Source: Planctomycetota bacterium (GTDB taxonomy: Bacteria; Planctomycetota; Planctomycetia; Gemmatales; Gemmataceae). Taken from it: a stretch of 64,000 nucleotides of DNA. Under the pieces are notes generated by a model, which made no database searches, was not told the origin of the DNA, and worked only from the letters and a program-made list of their open reading frames with translations. The position numbers and the translations under genes were made by a program. Below, piece by piece: positions 7,681 to 17,359 of this stretch (positions are counted from its first letter, which is position 1; every line of letters begins with the position of its first letter). The stretch is taken from NCBI GenBank assembly GCA_021413735.1, contig JAIOPV010000131.1:62001-126000 (forward strand), written 5' to 3'.

Positions 7681-8612
7681 TTCTTGCCTCCCTGTCGAGC
7701 CGCGATCTTCGGAGCGTCGGCGGCTACGGCCATGAACACGTCTTCCAGCGAGACTTTCTTTTCGAGCAGGTGCCGAAGGCTCAGCCCCGAGTTCGCAATC
7801 AACTGCACGACGGGATCGATCGTCTGGCCGTCCTTGATGGTCACGTGCCAGAGGTCGCCCGATGGGATGACCGTGTAGCCGAGGCCGCGAAGTTGCTCCT
7901 GGGGGAACTTCTGGCCTGCTGCCAACCCCAACTCGAACAACCCTTTCTGTTCGGTCAATTCCGCGACGGTCCCCTCACGGACGAGTTCGCCCTTCCGCAG
8001 AATCGCGACGCGGTCGCAGATCATCTCGATCTCGCTCAGCAAGTGCGAGTTCAGGAAGATCGTGTGCCCCTTCGCCTTGAGCCTGGCCATCAGCTCGCGA
8101 ATCTCGCGGCGGCCGACGGGGTCGACGCCGTCGGTCGGTTCATCGAGGAAGATCACGTCCGGGGCGTGCATGAGTGCTTGGGCGACGCCGAGCCGTTGCT
8201 TCATGCCCTTCGAGTAACCCTTGATTTTCTTGTGTGCCGCTGGCGCGATGCCGACCATTTCCAGCGACTCTGGAATCAGCCGGCGGCGGTCATCGCGGGA
8301 GACGCCGTACATCGTCGCCGAGAAGTCGAGCATCGAGTAACCGGTGTGGTAGCCGGGGAACTGATGGTCTTCGGGAAGGTAGCCGACACGCCTGCGAACG
8401 TCGGGTATTCCGGCCGGCTCACCCAGCAGCGTGGCGTTGCCGCCGGTCTTGCGGACGATGCCCAACAGGATTTTGATGAGCGTCGTTTTGCCCGCTCCGT
8501 TCTGACCAAGCAGGCCATAGATCTGGCCCTTCTCGACGGTAACTGAAACGCCCTTGAGCGCTTGTTGCCCGCCGTAGTTTTTCGAGAGTTCCCGCGTCTC
8601 AATCACCGACAC
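7677..8612 (-). CDS. ABC transporter ATP-binding protein
   Basis: This 311-aa ATPase energises the permease encoded immediately downstream. Walker A is GQNGAGKT (residues 36-43), the signature is YSKGMKQRLG near 135, and Walker B with the catalytic Glu is VIFLDEP near 155. The switch His is in FLNSHLLSE near 190. A C-terminal domain of about 90 residues, typical of ABC-2/NatA/CcmA-like ATPases, follows. Start is GTG at 8612 with GGAGG about 7 bases upstream. The gene is divergent from the RTX-type gene at 8837. Confidence 0.93.
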   Translation of the reverse strand: MSVIETRELSKNYGGQQALKGVSVTVEKGQIYGLLGQNGAGKTTLIKILLGIVRKTGGNATLLGEPAGIPDVRRRVGYLPEDHQFPGYHTGYSMLDFSATMYGVSRDDRRRLIPESLEMVGIAPAAHKKIKGYSKGMKQRLGVAQALMHAPDVIFLDEPTDGVDPVGRREIRELMARLKAKGHTIFLNSHLLSEIEMICDRVAILRKGELVREGTVAELTEQKGLFELGLAAGQKFPQEQLRGLGYTVIPSGDLWHVTIKDGQTIDPVVQLIANSGLSLRHLLEKKVSLEDVFMAVAADAPKIAARQGGKK

Positions 8613-8836
8613 GGTGACCTCCAGGACTTAAAGGACGGATATGGTTGTGCAAGAGAGTTCGTCGCACGGCAGAAGATATTAACGCACCCAGAAGGTTGCA
8701 ACGACATCTCGAATCGGAAACAATCTTGGAACTCATGTCCGATTGCCAAAGGATATCGCGTATGTAAGTTGCGACTGTCCGGACAATCTGAAACAATCAA
8801 TCCGCCATTCGCCAATTACTTCTTTGAAAGGACACC

Positions 8837-9718
8837 ATGCGTTCGCAATCGAAGTTCATTCCGCGGGTTGAAGCCCTGGACGATCGCTCACTGATGTCGG
8901 TCACCCTGTCGGGCGGGTTGCTGACCGTCGTCGGCACAACCGGTGCGGATCAGATCCGCGTGACGCTGGCTTCCCCGACGATGCTTCAGGTAACGGTGGA
9001 CACCACGGGCGATAACCAACAGTTCAGCCTGTCGGCGGTCAACAATATCCTCATTCGGGCCTTGGCAGGCGACGACAACGTGGTTGTCGGACCGAGCATC
9101 CCGACCCCTGCGGAAATCCGTGCCTGGGCTGGCAACGACACGGTCCTCGGTGGTGGCGGCAGCGACAAGATCCTCGGCGGTGGTGGCAACGATTACTTGC
9201 AAGGTCGCGGCGGAAGTGACGAGATTCGCGGACAGGCCGACGACGATTACCTGCTTGGACAGGGCGGCAACGACTACCTCGATGGTCAGGGCGGCAACGA
9301 CCTGCTTCTGGGCGGCTCCGGAAGCAACACGCTCGTGAATGGCACCAATCTCGACTTGCAGTTCTCGGTTCCGGGTGTGGGTGGAACTGGAACGGTGTCG
9401 CTGCTGAATGACACTCCCGGAAACCCCCTGGCAAAGACACTGACGGTCAGCGGACAGGGAGCGCCTGGTGGCGTCGCGAACATCTTCATCGGCTCGTTCT
9501 TCCTCGGGCAGTTCTCCGACCCCTCGGGATTTGGAACGGTCGTGTATCACCAGAACTACGACACCAATTTCGACGGCTTGCCGGACTTCCTCGAAGGGGT
9601 GCCGTCGACGTTCCCGGAGATCACGAACGACACGGTTCTCACGGCGCACGTCATTTCGCCGATCGACGAGAGCATCACGGCGACCGTTGGCGAGTTGCTG
9701 GGACAAGTTGGAGCGTAG
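8837..9718 (+). CDS. RTX-type calcium-binding repeat protein
   Basis: This 293-aa protein has a block of glycine/aspartate nonapeptides (GGGGSDKIL, GGGGNDYLQ, GQGGNDYLD, GQGGNDLLL) at about residues 94-164. These are hemolysin-type (RTX) repeats that fold into a calcium-loaded beta-roll. The N-terminus lacks a hydrophobic signal peptide. Instead it carries FIPRVEALDDRSLMS (VEALDDR from residue 11), which matches the motif at the start of the three giant proteins at 22-42 kb. The C-terminal 120 residues are beta-rich and end in TATVGELLGQVGA. ATG at 8837 has GAAAGGA upstream. It is probably secreted or on the cell surface; the export route is unknown. Confidence 0.82.
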   Translation: MRSQSKFIPRVEALDDRSLMSVTLSGGLLTVVGTTGADQIRVTLASPTMLQVTVDTTGDNQQFSLSAVNNILIRALAGDDNVVVGPSIPTPAEIRAWAGNDTVLGGGGSDKILGGGGNDYLQGRGGSDEIRGQADDDYLLGQGGNDYLDGQGGNDLLLGGSGSNTLVNGTNLDLQFSVPGVGGTGTVSLLNDTPGNPLAKTLTVSGQGAPGGVANIFIGSFFLGQFSDPSGFGTVVYHQNYDTNFDGLPDFLEGVPSTFPEITNDTVLTAHVISPIDESITATVGELLGQVGA

Positions 9719-9731
9719 TGCTGTGTTTTTC

Positions 9732-9784
9732 TTCGCCGCTTGCGGCGTTGCATCACCCATCGGTGCAACGCCGCAAGCGGCGAA
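9732..9784. terminator. 21-bp perfect hairpin between convergent genes
   Basis: Arms 9732-9752 and 9764-9784 are perfect reverse complements with an 11-base loop. The arms contain the TTCGCCGC-TT-GCGGCG palindrome found elsewhere in the window. It is placed between the RTX gene and the leftward glucosidase gene, so it can terminate both. Confidence 0.75.
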
Positions 9785-9796
9785 ACCTTTTCCGAC

Positions 9797-12631
<2,835 letters not shown>

Positions 12632-12753
12632 GTCAGGTTTCCGCGGGGCCGTGGTGCAAGCTCACTGTGAAACGTAGGGCAATTCGACCAATGAGAACCG
12701 TGATTCGGTTCTCAGCATAAAGAAATTTGGGGAAAATGTGCGGTCTAGAGCGG

Positions 12754-13038
12754 TTACAGGAAAGATGTAGCGTTGTACCCTGAGTGTCGAATGTACCCCC
12801 GGCACTCGTCCGGATCGAAGGCATCGTGGACGGTGCCGAAGTAGTTCTCGATCTTGTCGATGGTCCGCAACTTGGCCGCTCGCAGTTGGGCTTTGACCTT
12901 GGCAAAGGCCAACTCGATCGGGTTGTAGTCCGGGCTGTAACCTCTCTGCACCGGCTGGCGGGTGGGCCTGAGTGATGGGACGGACATTGAGAGCTTAATA
13001 ATCCAATAATATCGGTCATAATATGTGAGGGCGACCAC
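12754..13038 (-). pseudogene. IS630-family transposase C-terminal remnant
   Basis: Residues from about 33 of this 94-aa frame (GYSPDYNPIELAFAKVKAQL onward to ATSFL) are the C-terminal end of an IS630-type DDE transposase. They include the catalytic Glu in NPIE. An intact enzyme is about 300-350 aa, so the N-terminal domain and the first two Asp residues are missing. The leading 30 residues do not look like transposase. No matching inverted repeats or target duplication were recognised, so this is a decayed fragment. It opens a degraded patch that extends to about 16.4 kb. Confidence 0.75.
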
Positions 13039-13254
13039 TTACCACTCGCCTCTTCTCCTGGCAGCCTCGAATGCACCTTTTTGTGCGTTCGAGGCTGCTG
13101 TCGTTTTGGGTCAGCGGTGTGCCACGACCCGACGACGCCATGCCCTCAGTGTCCTCTCGACCAGCGATCATCCAACCGATTCGTGCCCTTCTTCCCCCCT
13201 CGAGCCGTCCCGGGCTCGCACGCGGGACGGCTTGACCAACATGGAGAGCCGCCC

Positions 13255-13992
13255 GTGTCCGACTCAGCCATCTGCATCACGCGCCCGGCCACCGCCGCCA
13301 TCCAACACGCCTTCGTCGCAATCATGCCTCGCGTTGTGCGGCACGCCCGGATCACGTTCCGGCAACTGGCGTGCGCCGACAGCCGCGAGAATGCCATCGC
13401 CGAAACCGTCGCGTTGGCGTGGAAGTGGTTCGCCCGCCTCGTGCAGCAGGGGAGACACCCCGAGGAGTTCGTTTCCGTCATCGCCGCTTACGCCGCTCGG
13501 GCCGTCAAAAGCGGCCGACGTCTGTGCGGCCAGGAGAAGGCGAAGGACGTTCTCTCGCCGCTGGCCCAGACCCGCCAAGGGTTCCTCGTCAGCCCGTTCC
13601 CCAAAGTCAGCACACTCGCTGCTAACCCGTTTGACGAGGCGCTCCAGGACAACACCCAGACTCCCGTCCCGGATCAGGTCAGTTTCCGACTCGATTTTCC
13701 GGCCTGGCTGTCCACCCGCACCGAACGCGACCGGGCGATCATCGGAGAACTCATGGTCGGTGAACGGACTCTTGACGTGTCGCGAAAGTGCCAGGTCAGC
13801 GCGGCGCGGATCTCCCAGTTTCGCCGCGAATACCTGCCGTGGCGGCTTATCGCGGCCCCGGCCACAGGGCCGATTTCGCGACGGCCGCAATTGCGGCATT
13901 CCTTCAACCTTCAACCAGCGAGGCAGTCCCATACCGAGGCAGACAGCCGAGCTGTCTGCCGATCCTTGTTGAACTTCAAAGTCTCGGTTTGA
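13255..13992 (+). CDS. Sigma-like helix-turn-helix protein of Gemmata type
   Basis: This protein is about 245 aa. Residues 15-95 (HAFVAIMPRVVRHARITFR, then ENAIAETVALAWKWFARLV) look like an all-helical sigma region-2-like segment. Near residue 165-195, TERDRAIIGELMVGERTLDVSRKCQVSAARISQFRREY resembles a region-4-like helix-turn-helix (key part TLDVSRKCQVSAARIS). I recall similar proteins as recurrent in Gemmataceae; this is family memory, not a search. GTG at 13255 follows GGAGAG, whereas the upstream part of the open frame has poor codon usage. The last 45 residues (after PWRLIAAPATG) look unlike the rest and overlap the convergent gene, so the native C-terminus may be frameshifted or truncated. 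Confidence 0.6.
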   Translation: MSDSAICITRPATAAIQHAFVAIMPRVVRHARITFRQLACADSRENAIAETVALAWKWFARLVQQGRHPEEFVSVIAAYAARAVKSGRRLCGQEKAKDVLSPLAQTRQGFLVSPFPKVSTLAANPFDEALQDNTQTPVPDQVSFRLDFPAWLSTRTERDRAIIGELMVGERTLDVSRKCQVSAARISQFRREYLPWRLIAAPATGPISRRPQLRHSFNLQPARQSHTEADSRAVCRSLLNFKVSV

Positions 13993-14936
13993 AGTGCCTG
14001 GGCATCGGCCTCCAGTGCTTCGAGGCTGTAGATCCCGAGTCGCGTCGCGCTCGTCTTCACGGCCGCCGTGGCTTGGCTCTTCGGTCGGCGGGTCGAACGC
14101 TTGGGTTTGTTCTGGGCCTGCTGGTCCCGTGATCCGGTGTCGTCGCCGGTGGCAGACAACCCCAGTTTCTCCCAGGAGACGGAGTCGTCCTCAGGGACAG
14201 GGGAGGCCAGCCGCTTGTTGGCCGGTGCGGAGTCCAGCATCGTGTACAACTCGTCAATCGTCGTGGGAACAGGACCAAACCGTGTCAGCGAAGCACGGGC
14301 GTGGGACTCGATTTCCGCCGTCCTGGCCGCCACGAACAGCTTCGTCTTGAGGCGTAGTCGACGTTCCTCGAGGACCGGACTCGTCCGGAAGCTGGTACGC
14401 AGTCGATCGGGCAGCGGACGGTTGAGCATCACCGCAACGACCCGATCGAGTATGTGGTGCCCGGCGTTGTAGGCCAGGGATTTCCACAGCCAGGCACGCT
14501 GCTCGCCTTCACGGCCGCTCGCCAAGGGAATGGCGCCACCGATGGCCCAATGTTGTATCCAGTCGCGGTACCGCAGTTTCGGGCGAACGTCGAAGAACAG
14601 CTCGTGGAAGGCTTCCACCACGTCTTCCGGGAGTGAGCAGACGCTGGCGACTTCGGCGTGTGTGCGTGGGGTGAGGAGCTGGGCCTCGAGCAACTGCCGG
14701 GGAAGTTCGCTTGCCCGCGACAGGTCGTAGGCCGCTCGAACAGCCTCGGGTAGAGAGTTCTGGGTTGGAGCGTCGAGCGACATCACAAGACGCTGAGCGG
14801 TTTCGACCCATCGGTCGTCCACACGCGGGTCGGCTAACTCCCCCGATGTCGCTCGCGCCGTGGCACGCCGCATGCGCCAATCGGGAGGCCGGAAAAAGTT
14901 GCAAGGAAGACAGTCAAAGATTGAAGAAGTGGCCAT
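13911..14936 (-). CDS. Hypothetical protein, no recognised domain
   Basis: This 341-aa protein was not recognised. It begins MATSSIFDCLPCNFFRPPDW and is helical and charged, with a conserved-looking core (LFFDVRPKLRYRDWIQHWAIGG near residue 120) and a Lys/Arg/Thr-rich low-complexity stretch near 275-295 (NKPKRSTRRPKSQATA). There is no signal peptide or membrane helix, so it is probably cytoplasmic. Its 3' end overlaps the convergent HTH gene by about 80 bases, which suggests that one of the two C-termini is not original. It may belong to an accessory or mobile-derived module with that gene. Confidence 0.6.
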   Translation of the reverse strand: MATSSIFDCLPCNFFRPPDWRMRRATARATSGELADPRVDDRWVETAQRLVMSLDAPTQNSLPEAVRAAYDLSRASELPRQLLEAQLLTPRTHAEVASVCSLPEDVVEAFHELFFDVRPKLRYRDWIQHWAIGGAIPLASGREGEQRAWLWKSLAYNAGHHILDRVVAVMLNRPLPDRLRTSFRTSPVLEERRLRLKTKLFVAARTAEIESHARASLTRFGPVPTTIDELYTMLDSAPANKRLASPVPEDDSVSWEKLGLSATGDDTGSRDQQAQNKPKRSTRRPKSQATAAVKTSATRLGIYSLEALEADAQALQTETLKFNKDRQTARLSASVWDCLAG

Positions 14937-15118
14937 GCCTGGAACCTCATCCTTGAGGATAAAAAGATCAAGCAGTATTCTAATCGAACGGCGAACCGAT
15001 CAAGATCCAAACAACTGCAATCGTTGACGCACCCGGACAATCCCTCTCCCATCCGGTTCGTCGCGGCCGTGATCAGCGAATCGCGGAACACACGACGGCG
15101 CTGCGATCCAGAGTTTCG
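14937..15118. other. Intergenic, nothing recognised
   Basis: This spacer lies upstream of the leftward hypothetical gene and downstream of the pseudogene. It is locally AT-richer near 14955-15010, as expected for a promoter, but no clear -35/-10 pair was chosen. Confidence 0.3.
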
Positions 15119-15690
15119 TCATACCCGTGAATCCTGTCCTGTTCCGTCCGCGTTCTCGACGATGAGCGGCGCGGAGAGGTAGTCTTTCAAGTTGTCGAGT
15201 TTCGTTCCCGCTGGGAGTGCTGCCTTGGCGGTTGCCGCGAGTTCCTTGAACGTTGTCGCCCCGTCTTTCAACCGCTCGAACGTGATCGTCCCGGACTCAA
15301 ACGGGATCACGCCTGCGTCTCCTGCAGCGAGTTCACCGGAAACGCGGAGGGTGTACTGGCCCGGAGCCGACACGTCGACTTTTGCGTTGTCCGCCCAACC
15401 GTCGTAGTTGTAGTAGCCGTTCCAACTGTCCTGAACGTCTCGTAGCATCACACCGACCTGTTCTTCCCGCGGACCGGCATTCGTCAGCGTGAAATAGAAC
15501 CCGGCGGGCCTGGACAGTTCGAACCGCGGTTCTTGAATCTTCCCGTCGGTCGTGACCACGGTCTTGAGGGTCGAGGATTTCCCGTCCGCCCTCTGAGGGT
15601 GAACGTCAGCGACTTCGCGGTTCCAAGCCGCGAGATCACGGGCATCTTGTCTCCGTTCGGGAGCTTGTCGGCAAACGGCCCGGTGCAAGG
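15119..15690 (-). pseudogene. 3' part of a frameshifted exported-type protein
   Basis: The frame ending at 15119 carries a coherent beta-rich sequence from about 15590 downward: TVVTTDGKIQEPRFELSRPA, then VGVMLRDVQDSWNGYYNYDG, then ENADGTGQDSRV. Upstream of about 15600 that frame turns to Arg-rich nonsense. The sensible continuation (TGPFADKLPNGDKMPVISRL, then GTAKSLTFTL) lies in a different frame of the same strand, so the gene carries a frameshift. The family is not recognised; residue composition suggests an extracellular domain. Confidence 0.6.
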
Positions 15691-15985
15691 TTTCCCGCGG
15701 TGTCACTGGCGGTGCCTGCTGCGAGCGAAATCCCCAAGCTGCCAGCACCCGTAATATTGCTGATTGTTACGGTTGCGCCCGTGCCCGATCCGCCACTGAC
15801 GCTGACCGTGCCGTTGGCAGTCCCGGTCTTGTTCAGCGTGATATCGGCCGCAGTCAGCGTGTTCTTGCTGAAGTTGGTATCGGCGTAAAAGATCGTGTAA
15901 GTGATCGGTCCAGTTGTGGCAACCGGTGCCGATGGCGTCCCGATGGTCACTGCGGGAAGCGTCGTGTCGATGAGGAAGTTGCCAC
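15691..15985 (-). pseudogene. Fragment of an Ig-like / cadherin-type repeat protein
   Basis: The leftward frame reads FLIDTTLPAVTIGTPSAP, then TLTAADITLNKTGTANGTVS and SLGISLAAGTASDTAGN. This is one copy of a bacterial Ig-like repeat of the type usually present many times in large surface proteins. It has no start codon of its own and stops making sense at about 15695, where it joins the unrelated fragment downstream. The junction looks like the product of a deletion between two surface-protein genes. Confidence 0.6.
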
Positions 15986-16472
15986 TACTTCCCAGCGAAT
16001 GATTCGGCCATTTGCGGAGGGCTGGTCGGCTGGTCGTGTGATGTGCGTTGGATCGAGTGGGTGTGGCAGGGTGATGTGGAGAAGGAGTCAGGCCGGTTGA
16101 CCTGTGACGAAAACGCCAATGGCGATGTGTTGAGAGGAACGAATCGCCGGTGGTGATCGAGGGGAACAGGCGATGCGGCAGGACAAGATCGCAGCGGAAA
16201 GTGGTTGCTCACACACCACGCCGACGCCATCCTCAAACTCGGTGGCATCGCTCTGGCTTCACAGACTGGAAGGCACTCCAACCCGAAACCGTCGCACCGC
16301 GGAGACTGGCAAACGCACGAATAATCCCCTTGAAAACAAGGATTTTGAGGGTTTGAGGAGCCAATTTGGACCGATTGGTGTGTGAAACGCTTGGTTTTCT
16401 CGGGGATTTTTCATGCGTTTGCCCTGCCCCGTGGCCCGACGGAGCCGGGAACCCGTAATCGACCTCGAGAAA
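15986..16472. other. About 490 bp without a supported gene
   Basis: Several short overlapping frames exist on both strands, but none shows a domain, ribosome binding site or consistent codon bias. An imperfect hairpin (AATCCCCTTG / CAAGGATT) lies at about 16323-16345. The stretch borders the degraded island and may be residue of lost genes. Confidence 0.4.
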
Positions 16473-17321
16473 CTACCCCTTCTTGGGAATGGGTGCCCGC
16501 TTGGATATCTTCGGAACCAAAGGCTTCTTCGGCTTGGTCGCTTTCGTTATGGCTTTCTTCGCCGTGGGCTTGGTGAGCTTCTTGGGCTCCGTTTTCGCAA
16601 CGGGTGTGTCGCCAAGTTCGATGCCGAAGATCGCCCCCAGGTCGGACGTCGCGATCGTCGGGGCAGCGTTCTTACCCTTGCCCTTGGTGGGGGTGGACGG
16701 GATCGCCTGCTCGATCAATTCCAGATGATCGACCGCCCGAAGTTTGAACAGCAACTCGGGCGATGAATCCAGGCGATTCCCGACGCCATACATTGCCGCA
16801 GCCACATGCTTGCACATCCCCGCGTAGTCCGGACAACTGCACCGCATCTTGATCTCGGTCGGCTTTGGGAACAGCCCTTGTTTCCGGTCCGTCACTGTCT
16901 CCATCACTGCGTTCGATAACTTGCCTTGAAGGAGTTCGACGAGCGTGCCGATTTTGCCTGCACAGTGTGTCTTCAGGGCCAGCCACTGAGCCTTCGGGAG
17001 TGGATCAATGTCGATCCGGATCTCGTAGAGTTCCGACCCACTCACGAGGGCAGTGATCCGCCCCTGTTCGATTTTCAGATCCACAACCGAGCCGTTGCGG
17101 ACGTAGGTTCGTCCGCGGGGTATGCGGTTCTCGAAGTCGCTGTAACCCTCCAGGTTCGTACACCACGCCTTGCCCCAGAAAGTCGAGGCGATGGCCCGTC
17201 CCGCGATGCGAACCGGCGACACGGTCGCCCCGTTCTTGGTCCGCTTCGCGACTTCTCTGGCGGCTGCGGCCCGCCGCTGTGCCACGGGAACGTAGGGGCG
17301 ATATTCGAAGCGCCAGCCCAT
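16473..17321 (-). CDS. SWIM zinc-finger protein
   Basis: This 282-aa protein has a SWIM zinc finger, CSCPDYAGMCKHVAAAMYGVG (C-x-C-xn-C-x-H), near residue 165. SWIM domains bind DNA or protein partners and recur next to SNF2 helicases in bacteria. The N-terminal half starts with MGWRFEYRPYVPVAQRR and contains IASTFWGKAWCTNLEGY, a conserved block of this family. The C-terminal 70 residues are a Lys/Pro/Ala-rich tail (KPTAKKAITKATKPKKPLVP) likely to contact nucleic acid. The frame opens at 17345, but the ATG at 17321 has AGGAAGGA upstream and starts the conserved block. It lies about 40 bp downstream of the SNF2 helicase gene on the same strand, almost certainly one operon. Confidence 0.85.
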   Translation of the reverse strand: MGWRFEYRPYVPVAQRRAAAAREVAKRTKNGATVSPVRIAGRAIASTFWGKAWCTNLEGYSDFENRIPRGRTYVRNGSVVDLKIEQGRITALVSGSELYEIRIDIDPLPKAQWLALKTHCAGKIGTLVELLQGKLSNAVMETVTDRKQGLFPKPTEIKMRCSCPDYAGMCKHVAAAMYGVGNRLDSSPELLFKLRAVDHLELIEQAIPSTPTKGKGKNAAPTIATSDLGAIFGIELGDTPVAKTEPKKLTKPTAKKAITKATKPKKPLVPKISKRAPIPKKG

Positions 17322-17359
17322 GTGACTTACCGTCCTTCCTTGCACGTTCGCGATCTGAA

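Noticed and set aside
9118-9330. RTX repeats as part of a type I secretion locus
   Set aside because: No HlyB/HlyD/TolC-like genes are near; the adjacent ABC pair is of the ABC-2 type.
13025-13972. 315-aa + frame overlapping the HTH gene
   Set aside because: It is Ser/Arg/Pro-rich out-of-frame sequence; the frame starting at GTG 13255 has better third-position GC and an HTH.
16150-16385. Possible integrase 3' remnant
   Set aside because: Two overlapping + frames looked faintly recombinase-like, but no catalytic motif was found and codon use is poor.
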